A stretch of DNA of 64,000 nt from Blastocatellia bacterium (GCA_019695185.1 JAIBAN010000011.1:1-64000), one strand, 5' to 3'; positions 15,901-23,646 are shown, counted from the stretch's first letter. A program made the numbers and translations. Notes: generated by a model not told the origin, from the sequence alone.

Positions 15901-16206
15901 CTCTTTGCGGGTGGGTGTCGTGTTTTCACTCAAGGTGGTGCCATCCGGAGCCAGAATCCGAACCGTCAAATCCAAGGTGTTATGTTCCACCACACCATTC
16001 AGATATTCGTTGGTTTTCAAAGGGATTAAGAAGCGCTGGGTTTCTCCGCCCTTGATTTCCCGTTCTAGCGGGGCTTCACGGCTCAGGTGTTGCACCGCTG
16101 GCCCGGCAGGGGGCGGCGAGGCGGATGTTTGCGCATGAACGTTTAAGGGGAGGCACGGCACCCAGACACACAACGCAGCGAAGAAAAGCCGGAAGAATGA
16201 ACTCAT
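12958..16206 (-). CDS. Secreted TPR protein with C-terminal CHAT protease domain
   Basis: This 1082-residue protein has a signal peptide (about 1-25, ending VHAQ), a PPC-like beta domain (about 50-135), an array of TPR helices (about 150-520), a coiled-coil segment (about 560-650) and a CHAT domain (about 680-1082). The caspase-like pair is present: His942 in LHFATHG and Cys991 in SACETG. CHAT domains are cysteine peptidases; bacterial TPR-CHAT proteins act in protein processing and defence signalling, for example with CRISPR type III-E. Here it is exported, so the target would be periplasmic or surface-bound. Residues about 779-790 (QGSGLRVEGS) are translated from a heptad array inserted between VPDGALHYIPFSAL and NHELVTLPSASAL. 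Confidence 0.9.
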   Translation of the reverse strand: MSSFFRLFFAALCVWVPCLPLNVHAQTSASPPPAGPAVQHLSREAPLEREIKGGETQRFLIPLKTNEYLNGVVEHNTLDLTVRILAPDGTTLSENTTPTRKEIEPGIYFLLVADQSGDFSLEITSRNDKAPPGSFLLRVLEWRAALADETTRLPAQMWFDEGLRLQSKPSKENYLKAIAFYQKSKTAWEKAGDTGGVIQALAMTGLLSYGLGDKRKSYEHAESALRLIQSSGIRDQELVVTNNLATVSIELGEPLRALEYFGRAKSLLHQEKDKETEGYLTLNMGYAYWSMGELQKTLEAYHQAIRLFQETKNRTLEAVARNNLGILYRDLGDFRLAFGQLEQALKMERETGDRRSEGLTISNFGSVYRSRDELPRALEYFQQALPIFQEVGDRHAETNTLTNLGKMQILLKQPRQALEFFKQALPLSQTLGVPLIEAEIQLGLGLATSDLGDDTQALALMEKSLALRRSGKNPVGQAQTLLSIAKTQRKMGHLNEAKETIQEAIRLVEELRSRVANQEFRASYVATIQGYYEFYLDLLLELHRQQPTAGFDRQALQVSERARARSLLEMLAQNKTDLRQGVAPQLLEQERELQGRLSAKLELLAKLLAGRHTAEQEAAAKTEIDTLNQEYQQIQAEIQQKSPRYAALTQPQPLSTDEIQKQVLDPDTLLLEYALGEERSFLFVLSSQSLKVHELPKRKDIETLAETLYQSLKRTEANESTGMVEGPSGKSKQSRQSEIDQLSAMILGPVATELGRKRLLIVPDGALHYIPFSALTEPAIQGSGLRVEGSRSKTQPPLLFNHELVTLPSASALAVLRKETAGRKPAAKMLAILADPVFGGTDDERVAQLAAHSAPAAGDRTTNRVLNRMFEREEEQNPAVAPGATVTTLRIPRLPGTRLEANSIAQLAPPKQTLKALGFEVNRSLISSPALSQYRYLHFATHGYLDTERPELSALLLSMMDQKGKPQDGFFRSLEVYNLQLPAELVTLSACETGLGKSIKGEGLVGLTRGFMYAGTKRIIVSLWAVNDAATAELMKRFYRKLLTGKERPAAALRAAQLEMVRDTKWKSPYYWAPFVLQGEFR
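13837..13868. repeat. Heptad array inside the CHAT gene (GAACCCT family)
   Basis: Units GAACCCT, CAACTCT, CAACCCT, GAACCCT lie in frame in the minus-strand coding sequence and are read in the stop-free orientation (AGGGTTC). A single inverted unit GGGTTCAG follows at 13873-13880. Confidence 0.75.
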
Positions 16207-16489
16207 GGCAGGCTTCCTTCCGAAGAAAAGTCAGTCACCGTCAGCGTCTCGCCGCAAGCGTGATAATTTTGAAAGCGAGCGTGTTTTTTGTTTCACGGCG
16301 GAAACAGGCTGTTGGCTTTATGAAGGGCAGGGTCTTTTGCCATTATGCCCTGAAGCCGGCAATCTGACATGTCTTTTGTAACCGCCTGACAAAATTTTTT
16401 ATTTTCTTTTCAACGTTTGTGCATCAAGCGCGGTATACCATCGTGAAAGCACAAAAATCCTGAATGTATTTGCAACCGGAACCTTCGAC

Positions 16490-17113
16490 ATGTTTGGTGA
16501 ATTTTCATTTTCGGCAATGATGGCCCTCCTGGAAGCACCGGAATCAGCTCCGGCACAACCGCTCACCGCGACGGTCATTGCCCGTGCCAAAGCTGGTGAC
16601 CGGGACGCCTTTGAACAGCTTTTTATCCGTTACCAGCGGCAGGTGCTGCGGACTGCGGCCCGAATGCTCGGCAATTTCGCCGATGCCCAGGATGCTGCGC
16701 AGGAAGTCTTCCTGCGGCTGCACAAATACCTGCACCGGTTTCAGGAGGAGCGGGAATTTTCACCCTGGCTCTATCAGGTGACCGCCAACGTCTGCCACGA
16801 AATCGCGGCCAAACGGAAAACCGCTCAGACGGTTTCCTTTGAACAGGAACGGGAAACCGGACGGCTGGAAAACCTGCCCGGTGGTCATGATGTGGAAGCC
16901 AGTTATCACGCCGAACAGGAGCGGAAAATCATTGCCGAGGCCATTGCTTCGTTGCCCGAAAAAGAACGGATGGCGCTCATTCTGCGTGACCTCCAGGGAC
17001 TTGAAACCAGCGAAGTGGCTCGCATCCTGGGTTCCAGCGAAACCACGGTCCGCAGCCAAATCAGTATGGCACGGGTGAAAATCAAACGTTTCCGGGACCG
17101 TTTGAAGTTGTGA
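16490..17113 (+). CDS. ECF-type RNA polymerase sigma factor
   Basis: The 207-residue protein has region 2 (DAFEQLFIRYQRQVLRTAARMLGN, then DAQDAAQEVFLRL, and FSPWLYQVTANVC) and region 4 (LPEKERMALILRDLQGL, SEVARILGSSETTVRSQI). It directs RNA polymerase to a small regulon. The gene is followed by a zinc-binding anti-sigma gene and is divergent from the CHAT gene, with 283 bases between starts that should contain both promoters. The start is uncertain: no clear ribosome site precedes the ATG at 16490, and MM at 16517 is an alternative. Confidence 0.9.
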   Translation: MFGEFSFSAMMALLEAPESAPAQPLTATVIARAKAGDRDAFEQLFIRYQRQVLRTAARMLGNFADAQDAAQEVFLRLHKYLHRFQEEREFSPWLYQVTANVCHEIAAKRKTAQTVSFEQERETGRLENLPGGHDVEASYHAEQERKIIAEAIASLPEKERMALILRDLQGLETSEVARILGSSETTVRSQISMARVKIKRFRDRLKL

Positions 17114-17116
17114 GTT

Positions 17117-17189
17117 CCACCTGAAGGCGAAACTCAGAACAGCCGCCTGAAGGCGGAACTCAAAACAGCCGCCTGAAGGCGGAACTCCA
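17117..17189. repeat. Three tandem 26-bp palindromic units (CGCCTGAAGGCG)
   Basis: Three units of the form CGCCTGAAGGCGGAACTC plus about eight bases lie between sigma and anti-sigma genes. Each unit contains the palindrome CGCCTGAAGGCG or CGCCT/AGGCG. The same unit recurs at 23647-23797. Confidence 0.8.
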
Positions 17190-17198
17190 AACCAAGTT

Positions 17199-17897
17199 AT
17201 GAATTGCCCAAACTTCGAAAACCAAATCGCGCTCTATGTGGGAAACGACCTTCCGGCAGGTGAGATTCCGGCTCTGGAACGGCATCTTTCTGAATGTGAA
17301 GCCTGCCGTCAGTTTGCCGCCGAGATGGGCGAGTGCGGGCAGGAAGTCCGGATGCTGGCTGCTGAGGATTTCGATGACGCTGTGTATGCGTTGTTGCGGG
17401 CACAGGTGTTGCACCAGATTTCCCTTCAGGAACCCAAACGCAGTTTCTGGCAACGCTGGCTGGGATTTCCGGTTGTGAGACTGGCTTTTGCTTCGCTGCT
17501 TTTGGCTGTGCTAGTTTGGCCCGTGGCTTCATTATGGCGGTCCCAACCCCAACTCGGACCGGGTGCCCAAATGCTGTCTGGGCAGAAACTCAATCCGCCT
17601 GTTCCTCCGGACGTGAAAAAAAATGAGGCACAACCGTCAATTGAAAGTGCAATGTCCGCTCCAGTGACAAAAAAACAACCTTCTCATCTACGGCGGTCCG
17701 GAACGGCTATTTCCGCAAAGGTCAAGACCATAACCGAACCCGTTGAAACTGCCATGAATCCAGTCCCAGGTTCTGAGGCAATGAAAACAACTCCGGTTGG
17801 ACCGCCGATTCGCATGGAGATTCCCACGGCTGACCCGAATATCCGGATTATCTGGTTTGCCAACAATCCGACTGAATCCGGGAATCCGACAACCTAA
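17199..17897 (+). CDS. Anti-sigma factor with zinc-finger (ZAS) domain and one membrane span
   Basis: The 232-residue protein starts MNCPNFENQIALYVG and has the HxxxCxxC zinc anti-sigma motif (HLSECEAC, residues ~28-36), a single membrane helix (about 93-113, LAFASLLLAVLVWPVASLW) and a long polar periplasmic part. It should hold the upstream ECF sigma factor at the membrane until a signal arrives. It is 85 bases downstream of the sigma gene, separated by the CGCCTGAAGGCG repeats, and upstream of a secretin-like protein that may belong to the same operon. Confidence 0.88.
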   Translation: MNCPNFENQIALYVGNDLPAGEIPALERHLSECEACRQFAAEMGECGQEVRMLAAEDFDDAVYALLRAQVLHQISLQEPKRSFWQRWLGFPVVRLAFASLLLAVLVWPVASLWRSQPQLGPGAQMLSGQKLNPPVPPDVKKNEAQPSIESAMSAPVTKKQPSHLRRSGTAISAKVKTITEPVETAMNPVPGSEAMKTTPVGPPIRMEIPTADPNIRIIWFANNPTESGNPTT

Positions 17898-17932
17898 CCA
17901 ACCCAAATCAACAAGAAAAGGACGATGGACGT

Positions 17933-18739
17933 ATGAAAACGAACCTGACACGCTACGTGTGTCTTTTGGTGTCTCTCTTTGTTTTGAGTGCGCTTCCGGT
18001 GCTGGCCCAGGCCCCGCCCGCCACCACCACAACCTCTCCTGAACCAAGCCTTCCCAAAGGCATGAAAACGGTCCTGGTGGAAGTCAAACACCGTGACCCC
18101 CGGATGCTGGCCGAGGTTTTGAACGGCCTCCGCAGTGGTGACCGCTATTCGCAGGTGTCACCGAGCAGCGAATTCAAAACCATCACCATCCGGGATTTCC
18201 CCGAAAACATTGCCACCATGCAGGATGCCGTCAAGCGGCTGGATGTCCCGGAGGAACAGCCCGCCAACCTGGAGGTTCAGGTGCATATCATTGCCACTTC
18301 TCAAACCCCGGTTGAAACAGGCGGTTTTCCGACCTCCCTTGAACCGGTCATCAAACAGTTGCAGGGAACCTTGAAGTTTGCCGGGTACCGGTATGTGACC
18401 TCCATCACGAACCGGCTGCGGGAGGGCGGCACTTTGGAAACCAGTGGGTCTGCCAATTCAGCCAATATTCCGGGGACAAAAGCTTCGGAACCAACACTTT
18501 TCCAACTGCGAACAGGACGTGTCAGCCTGAGAGCGGATACAGATGGTAAAACCACGATTTATTTTCGGGAGGTGAAACTTGGAATTTCAGCCCCACTCAT
18601 CTTTGGTTCCGGTACCCAATATCGGGATTTCGGTTTTAACAGTGACCTGAGTTTGCGGGAAGGGGAAACCGTGGTTGTGGGAACCACCAATGTTGGTGAA
18701 ACAGCCATCATCGTGGTGGTTTCGGTGAAAAAACTGTAG
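17933..18739 (+). CDS. Exported protein with secretin-type N0/N1 domain
   Basis: The 268-residue protein has a signal peptide (MKTNLTRYVCLLVSLFVLSALPVLAQ shortened to its ends: MKTNL to LAQ). Residues ~45-105 (KTVLVEVKHRDPRMLAEVLNG, then SEFKTITIRDFPENIATMQDA, VKRLDVPE) match the repeated N-domain of GspD/PilQ secretins, a short alpha/beta ring-forming module. The C-terminal part (GFNSDLSLREGETVVVGTTN) resembles the start of a secretin barrel but is too short for a pore. It could be a periplasmic scaffold or a regulated product of the sigma/anti-sigma pair 35 bases upstream. Confidence 0.75.
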   Translation: MKTNLTRYVCLLVSLFVLSALPVLAQAPPATTTTSPEPSLPKGMKTVLVEVKHRDPRMLAEVLNGLRSGDRYSQVSPSSEFKTITIRDFPENIATMQDAVKRLDVPEEQPANLEVQVHIIATSQTPVETGGFPTSLEPVIKQLQGTLKFAGYRYVTSITNRLREGGTLETSGSANSANIPGTKASEPTLFQLRTGRVSLRADTDGKTTIYFREVKLGISAPLIFGSGTQYRDFGFNSDLSLREGETVVVGTTNVGETAIIVVVSVKKL

Positions 18740-18820
18740 GTCAACCTTACCAATTCCGTGAGGCGGGTGGTTCAACCCGTCTGTTTCACATCAGCAATTC
18801 CTGGTTGAGTGGGAGTCAGA

Positions 18821-18891
18821 GTTACGCCTTTCGGCGTGATGTTTTGTAAATTCCTGAAAATAAAGAAAAATATCATGCCTAAAGGCGTAAC
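18821..18891. repeat. 20-bp inverted repeat (GTTACGCC...)
   Basis: GTTACGCCTTTCGGCGTGAT (18821-18840) and the inverse complement of ATCATGCCTAAAGGCGTAAC (18872-18891) match at 18 of 20 positions around a 31-base AT-rich centre. It resembles the other intergenic inverted elements but with single long arms. Confidence 0.75.
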
Positions 18892-18997
18892 ACTGACTTT
18901 TTTCTGCTCATGTCACCAAACCGGGAAGTGCTCGTCTCACATCTGTTGTTTCGATAAAAACTCTGATGGTTAAAAGGTTTATTGAAAGGAATATTGT

Positions 18998-19885
18998 ATG
19001 AAGCACATCTTGAGGTTGGGAATTTTTATGGTGCTTGTGAGCGGAACCGCTTTCGCACAAGTAGCCGGAAACGCAACTTACGGACAGGGTGGAAATGCCA
19101 CGCAACCGGACCGGAATGTCGTCCGGGATGTACCGACCGGGATTCACGCCACGGATGGGGGAAATGCTTTTTTGATTGAGGCCAACGTGCTGATGAATGT
19201 CAAAGCCGATGAATATGTCGCACTTTTTTCCGTGGCTCAGGAAGGCGAATCAGCCGAAAGCTGTCTGGAAAAAATTGACCGGCGCATCAGCCAATTCACC
19301 ACTGCCCTCAAAACAATGGGGTTTCGTGACCAGGATATGTTTGTTGATTTTGTGACCCACAACAAAATTTACGATTTTGCCGTCAACAAAGGCACCGCCA
19401 AGGAAAAAGCCGTGGGGTTCGAAATCAAAAAGACGGTTTCGGTCCATTACATGCAGTCTGCCATGCTCGACATGATTATCGCCGCCGCCGCCAAGTCAGA
19501 CATTTACGATTTGGTCAAAGTGGATTACGCCCTCAAGGACAAAAGTGCCATCCAGAGCCGGTTGTTGCAGGAGGCTTCGCGCATTCTCAAGGAAAAACAG
19601 CGCAACTACAGCAATCTGTTTGACGTGCGGTTCCGTTCCTTCACCCAGATAGAAACGGAAAGTTATCGCATGTATTTCCCGACGCAGATGTATTCAAGTT
19701 ATACGGCCTATGAATCCGGCTCGGTGGATTACGGAGTCAAAGTGCAGGAAGCCCGCAAAAGCTCCACCCGCTTTTATAACCCGCTCAATTCCGATGGGTT
19801 TGACCTGGTGATTGAACCCGTGGTTTCCGAACCCCTGGTCCAATGCACCTTGTATCTGCGGGTGAAGTTTGGGATTGACCGGTAA
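18998..19885 (+). CDS. SIMPL-domain (DUF541) exported protein
   Basis: The 295-residue protein has a signal peptide (MKHILRLGIFMVLVSGTAFA) and a Gly/Asn-rich linker. It then shows the SIMPL pattern: an N-terminal strand with VKADEYVALFSVAQEGES, a helix, TTALKTMGFRDQDM, then a long helix-rich part and a C-terminal strand pair. SIMPL proteins are periplasmic or membrane-associated and poorly understood; the best studied interact with signalling partners. It starts with a GAAAGGA ribosome site. A large heptad element follows immediately. Confidence 0.78.
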   Translation: MKHILRLGIFMVLVSGTAFAQVAGNATYGQGGNATQPDRNVVRDVPTGIHATDGGNAFLIEANVLMNVKADEYVALFSVAQEGESAESCLEKIDRRISQFTTALKTMGFRDQDMFVDFVTHNKIYDFAVNKGTAKEKAVGFEIKKTVSVHYMQSAMLDMIIAAAAKSDIYDLVKVDYALKDKSAIQSRLLQEASRILKEKQRNYSNLFDVRFRSFTQIETESYRMYFPTQMYSSYTAYESGSVDYGVKVQEARKSSTRFYNPLNSDGFDLVIEPVVSEPLVQCTLYLRVKFGIDR

Positions 19886-19893
19886 ACAGCCAG

Positions 19894-20138
19894 GCCTGAG
19901 GACTGAGGACACAATCAGGACTGAGGACTGAGGACTGAGGACTGAGGACATAATCAGGACTGAGGACTGAGGACTGAGGACATAATCAGGACTGAGGACT
20001 GAGGACTGAGGACTGAGTGGTAAAATCCAGCTTTGCAGGCCGTCTTTTCTGAGAAGACTGGGAATCAAATCTACCATACTGGGTTTATTCCTCAGTCCTC
20101 AGTCCTCAGTCCTCAGTCCTGATAGCATCCTCAGTCCT
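19894..20138. repeat. Large inverted heptad element, GGACTGA family
   Basis: The left arm (19894-20017) holds about 14 GGACTGA units interrupted by three copies of an AATCAGGAC-type spacer, so it also has a higher-order repeat of about 30 bp. The right arm (20089-20138) holds TCAGTCC units. The centre of about 70 bases is unrelated. The last codon and stop of msrA (GAC TGA) are formed by the right arm. Confidence 0.92.
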
Positions 20139-20799
20139 TTTTCTTGAGCTTGTTTTTGAACTTCTCGCGGAATTTGAGCACTTTCGGGGCAATCACCACC
20201 TGACAGTAGGGTTGTTCGGTGTTATTGACGAAATACTCCTGATGGTAATCTTCGGCACGATAAAAGGCGGCAAACGGAGTTACCTCCGTGACGATTTTTC
20301 CGTTCCAGATGCCTTCTTTTTCGATTTCCCGGATGACTTCGCCGGCAATCCGTTTTTGGTCATCATTGTGATAGAAAATGGCGGAGCGGTATTGCGTCCC
20401 CCGGTCAGCACCCTGCCGGTTGAGCGTGGTGGGGTCGTGAACGGTGAAAAAAATCTCCAGAATTTCCTTATACGTCACGACCTTCGGGTCATAGACAATC
20501 TGCACTGCCTCAGCATGGCCGGTATCCCCGGCACTGACCTGATAATAGGTCGGCTTGCCGACAGTTCCGCCCGTGTAACCTGATTCGGCTGACTGAACCC
20601 CCTGCAACTGGTCAAAAACGGCCTCAATACACCAGAAACAGCCACCGCCCAGGGTGGCAACTTCCATGCCGGGCGGAATTTTGGCGGCTTCCGCCGGTTT
20701 GGCCGGAGCGGAAGGCGGGGTGTTTTTTTGCGCCTGACTGGTGCAGCACAAGGTCAGCAAGGTGCAAACCAAAAATGGAACAAGCAAAAGTTTCTTCAT
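20131..20799 (-). CDS. msrA: Peptide methionine-S-sulfoxide reductase MsrA, exported
   Basis: The 222-residue protein has the MsrA active site GGGCFWC near residues 52-58, preceded by VATL, then the conserved SGYTGG and PTYYQVSAGDTGHAEAV segments. It reduces methionine sulfoxide in proteins, using thioredoxin or a similar donor. A hydrophobic N-terminus (MKKLLLVPFLVCTLLTLCC) with a lipobox-like Cys indicates export or a lipoprotein. The gene overlaps the upstream dehydrogenase by four bases (ATGA), showing coupling. The final Asp codon and stop come from a heptad array, so the native C-terminus may have been altered. Confidence 0.96.
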   Translation of the reverse strand: MKKLLLVPFLVCTLLTLCCTSQAQKNTPPSAPAKPAEAAKIPPGMEVATLGGGCFWCIEAVFDQLQGVQSAESGYTGGTVGKPTYYQVSAGDTGHAEAVQIVYDPKVVTYKEILEIFFTVHDPTTLNRQGADRGTQYRSAIFYHNDDQKRIAGEVIREIEKEGIWNGKIVTEVTPFAAFYRAEDYHQEYFVNNTEQPYCQVVIAPKVLKFREKFKNKLKKKD

Positions 20800-21632
20800 A
20801 ATTTTTCCAAGGATTGATGATGTTCGGCGAGGGCCTGTCTTTTCTTACGGCCTTTGGCAAAGAGCAGGTTTTCCAGCAAACCCGAAATCTGCGGAAAACT
20901 TCCGGCCAGTTTGGCCAGCAGGCCCCGAGAGAAGGGAAGGGTGATTTCCAGCGGTTTGGTTCGGAGCGCCGCCTCCACCGCCTGCTCGACTTCATTCACG
21001 GTCAAAACCTTCCCTCCGGAAAACGTGAGCGAAGCGGCATCCGCGTGGAATTGTTTTTCCAACATTGGCGTCATAACTGCATCCGGGCAAATCACCGTCA
21101 GGAACACCCCATGTTTTTTGAGTTCGCTGGCCACTGCCAGGGAAAAACCGCGAACGGCAAATTTCGAGGCGCTGTAGAGACTGAGTCCTGGCACCGGAGC
21201 CAATCCCGCCAGCGAGGCGATGTTGAGAATATGGCCTGCTTTTTGTCTCACCATGACGTCGCCCACCAGTTTGGTTCCCAAAATAACGCCTTTCGCGTTG
21301 ATGTCGAGGTGCCGGTCAATATCGGCCACGTCCAGGTCGGTCAGGAATCCGGGACTGATAAATCCCGCCACATTCAGCAGCACATCAATCCGTCCCCAAC
21401 GGTCAAGGGTGGTTTGAATGACGGTTTGCCAGTCTGCGGCGCTCCGGACATCAAGTCCACACACCAGCAATTGTTCAGGGTCCCATTGGTTGGCGGCAAC
21501 CTGTTGGCGCAGTTCCTCAATTCGGAGGTCGGTTAAAATCACCTGATATCCGGCAGCGTAACAAAATCCGGCCAATCGTTGTCCTATTCCACTGGCACAA
21601 CCGGTCAGCAAAACCACAGTCTTGTCAGGCAT
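20796..21632 (-). CDS. Short-chain dehydrogenase/reductase
   Basis: Starting at the ATG at 21632 the product has 278 residues with the classic SDR signature: cofactor loop TGCASGIGQ (near residues 10-18), NVAG, catalytic Ser in NIASLAGL, and YSASK (Tyr and Lys). The NAD(P)-binding motif and D/E region (LTDLRIE) suggest NAD preference. Substrate is not predictable from sequence. The frame is open for 31 codons further upstream, but that part overlaps a long inverted repeat. It is translationally coupled to msrA. Confidence 0.9.
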   Translation of the reverse strand: MPDKTVVLLTGCASGIGQRLAGFCYAAGYQVILTDLRIEELRQQVAANQWDPEQLLVCGLDVRSAADWQTVIQTTLDRWGRIDVLLNVAGFISPGFLTDLDVADIDRHLDINAKGVILGTKLVGDVMVRQKAGHILNIASLAGLAPVPGLSLYSASKFAVRGFSLAVASELKKHGVFLTVICPDAVMTPMLEKQFHADAASLTFSGGKVLTVNEVEQAVEAALRTKPLEITLPFSRGLLAKLAGSFPQISGLLENLLFAKGRKKRQALAEHHQSLEKL

Positions 21633-21638
21633 AAAAAA

Positions 21639-21719
21639 ATCCGCGAAGAAAAGGAAGATTCCCGGAGTATACAAAGGTTTCTTTGTTTTTCCCGGTGAAA
21701 CTTCCTGTTCTTCGCGGAT
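21639..21719. repeat. Long inverted repeat with 12-bp perfect arms
   Basis: ATCCGCGAAGAA (21639-21650) and TTCTTCGCGGAT (21708-21719) are perfectly complementary, continued by the imperfect AAGGAAG/CTTCCTG. It lies between the start of the dehydrogenase and the end of the ExbD gene and could act as a terminator-like or mRNA-stabilising hairpin. Confidence 0.65.
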
Positions 21720-21745
21720 GAACAACAGGAGAAGGGGATTGGAGG

Positions 21746-22168
21746 CTATTCGAGCATGTCAATTTGGAGCCCAATTGGAACGGCACCTGCTGCTTTGGCA
21801 AGGTCTATGACCTCCGTCACGGCATTGTAGGGCAATGCTCGTGGTGCCTTGATAAAGAGCGTTCGCAAATTTGCCGGGCGTGCCGCCAGCGTTTCTTTGA
21901 GTTTGGTGGATAATTCTGCTGCCGTAAGGGGCTGGCTGTTGAGGGTCAGCTTCCGGTCAAAACCAAGCGTCACCACCAGTGAGAGGTCGGTTTTGTCTTC
22001 TGGAGTCGCAGTTGCTTCAGGTTTTTCAGGGATTTTGGTATCGAGTTTGTGTGGCTTAAAGGGCGAAATCACCATAAAGATGATGAGCAGGACCAATAGC
22101 ACATCAATCAGCGGGGTGATATTGACGGTTGGTTTAACGGACTTGAACAAATCATGTTTGGAGTTCAT
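21746..22168 (-). CDS. ExbD/TolR-family biopolymer transport protein
   Basis: The start chosen is the ATG at 22168 (MNSKHDLFKS), with AAAGGA upstream; an ATG at 22186 is possible. The 140-residue product has a short cytoplasmic N-terminus, one membrane helix carrying the conserved Asp (NITPLIDVLLVLLIIFMVI), and a periplasmic domain with the VTLGFDRKLTLN strand. ExbD couples the proton-motive force to outer-membrane transport or cell-envelope work. An ExbB/TolQ partner is not found beside it, so it must be encoded elsewhere. Confidence 0.92.
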   Translation of the reverse strand: MNSKHDLFKSVKPTVNITPLIDVLLVLLIIFMVISPFKPHKLDTKIPEKPEATATPEDKTDLSLVVTLGFDRKLTLNSQPLTAAELSTKLKETLAARPANLRTLFIKAPRALPYNAVTEVIDLAKAAGAVPIGLQIDMLE

Positions 22169-22282
22169 GAGGCAGTGTCCTTTCATTTGCCATTGGGGGA
22201 GAAGGCTCAGCAGTGAATCTGCAAATGGCTTTGTTGTGTAAATTGGACACCGGGATTTTGCTTTGGGTTCCCCAAAAAACTT

Positions 22283-22310
22283 ACAAATCGCAAATCGTAA
22301 ATCGCAAATG
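22283..22310. repeat. Heptad array, AAATCGC family
   Basis: Units AAATCGC, AAATCGT, AAATCGC run right up to the stop of the membrane/coiled-coil gene. Related words (CATTTGCCATT, AAATGGCAAATCGC) occur inverted near 22183, 23130-23197, 29154-29234 and 38774-38881. Confidence 0.6.
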
Positions 22311-22312
22311 AA

Positions 22313-23104
22313 CTATGCCTGTTTCACGAGGCGGGCAAAGGCACGCAACCCATTGACCAATTCCGCATGGTCCATGGCTTTGGTGAGGGAGCGTTCCACT
22401 TCGTCGGTCAAAATCCCCATCCGGTTGTTGAAGGACTGTTCCGCCCGTTGCATGGCGGCCCGCAAATCGTTCGTTTCCGATTCCAGCTTGCGGTCCACCC
22501 GCTCGTTGTCGAGAAAGCGGTTTTCGATATGTTCCAGTTGCTGTCGCATCTGTTTAATGTCATCCAGCGCGCTGGTCATTTCGTGGCGGAGTTTGATGAT
22601 GTCTTCGCGGGGATAATGGACTTCGCCCCGAATCTCACTGAGTTTGGCCAACAGAAACCGGTGGGCTTCGGCAGCCGGACGGAAAAAGGTGGAGAGTAAG
22701 TAAAAACCAGCAAAATAGTACCCAATATAGCCGTTTGAATAATAGGTGATGCCTGCAATCAGGGCGGATGAAACGATGTGCGCCCCAATTGCCAGCAACA
22801 GGGTCAGGTTTTTCATCACGCTGACATATTTTTTGCGTTCGGGCCGGACCGGAATACCGGCTTCCTCCGAACGTTTCATTTCAAACAGGATTGATTTGGT
22901 TTCGAAAAACAAATCCCAGGGTACTTTCAAGATAAACAGCAGGCCCGTCAGGCACAGAAACCCGGCTCCGATGGTGAGCATGGAGCCGGGCGGAAGCTGG
23001 GGCAGGTTCCAGTGAAAAAGCCAGGACATCAGCGACACCAGTGCAATCACAACCAGGGCCAGGAAGGCCAAACCGAGCGTGGCTTCGATAATTTTTTTGA
23101 ACAT
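22313..23104 (-). CDS. Membrane protein with C-terminal coiled coil
   Basis: The ATG at 23104 (MFKKIIEATLG) follows an AATGGAGGGG ribosome site; the open frame extends to 23152. The 263-residue product has four probable membrane helices in its first ~150 residues, then a helical, coiled-coil cytoplasmic region (KLRHEMTSALDDIKQMRQQLEHIENRF) ending with a long heptad-like tail. It may pair with the small YiaA-like gene 94 bases upstream on the same strand. No family recognised; a scaffold role is a guess. Confidence 0.7.
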   Translation of the reverse strand: MFKKIIEATLGLAFLALVVIALVSLMSWLFHWNLPQLPPGSMLTIGAGFLCLTGLLFILKVPWDLFFETKSILFEMKRSEEAGIPVRPERKKYVSVMKNLTLLLAIGAHIVSSALIAGITYYSNGYIGYYFAGFYLLSTFFRPAAEAHRFLLAKLSEIRGEVHYPREDIIKLRHEMTSALDDIKQMRQQLEHIENRFLDNERVDRKLESETNDLRAAMQRAEQSFNNRMGILTDEVERSLTKAMDHAELVNGLRAFARLVKQA

Positions 23105-23197
23105 AACCCCTCCATTTGTTGGGTGCGATGTACGATGTGCCATTTTTCTCAATGCGGTGGAAAAACCTTACGCTCACAATGGCAAATCGCAAATGCT

Positions 23198-23497
23198 TTA
23201 GCGAAAGTTGGCTACGTTCTTTTCCCGCATTTCAAATTCCGACAGAATCTTTTCGGTTTTGGCGTCACTGATGCGGTTAATTATTTTTCCGGCTTCATGG
23301 TTGTCGCGCAGCGTCTTGGCCAAGGTAAAAGCCGAACCCAACGAGAAGAAAAAACCCATGGCCAGATAGCCGCGCATCCATTGGTCAATCGGCAGATGAT
23401 AAATTCCCCAGCAGGTAAATCCGGCGGCTAAAATAAAGGAAATCCAGACTTGGGCAATCCAGGCTCCGGTGTCTTTTTGAATATTCGGGTTGTTCAT
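23198..23497 (-). CDS. YiaA/YiaB-family small membrane protein
   Basis: The 99-residue protein has two membrane helices in the YiaAB arrangement: WIAQVWISFILAAGFTCWGIYHLP and GYLAMGFFFSLGSAFTLAKTLRD. The C-terminal third is charged and cytoplasmic. Its ATG at 23497 starts MNNPNIQ. Function of the family is unknown; it usually lies near other small inner-membrane proteins, as here. Confidence 0.8.
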   Translation of the reverse strand: MNNPNIQKDTGAWIAQVWISFILAAGFTCWGIYHLPIDQWMRGYLAMGFFFSLGSAFTLAKTLRDNHEAGKIINRISDAKTEKILSEFEMREKNVANFR

Positions 23498-23646
23498 ATG
23501 CTGTGCCTCCCTTGGGGTAGTTGTACGTTGTTCGGTCTGAGTTCTGAATCTGAGTTCAATTTCGTGCTGGGTAATTGATAACGCGGAATTTGAAATTGAA
23601 TGTTCTCAAATGTGACGGTTTGTGGATTGTCACAGTGACATGTTCT

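Noticed and set aside
16599-17059. Antisense frames in the sigma gene
   Set aside because: No ribosome sites and the plus strand has full sigma region 2 and 4 motifs.
19894-20138. CRISPR array
   Set aside because: Units are 7 bp in tandem without unique spacers, in inverted arms, and no cas genes are nearby.
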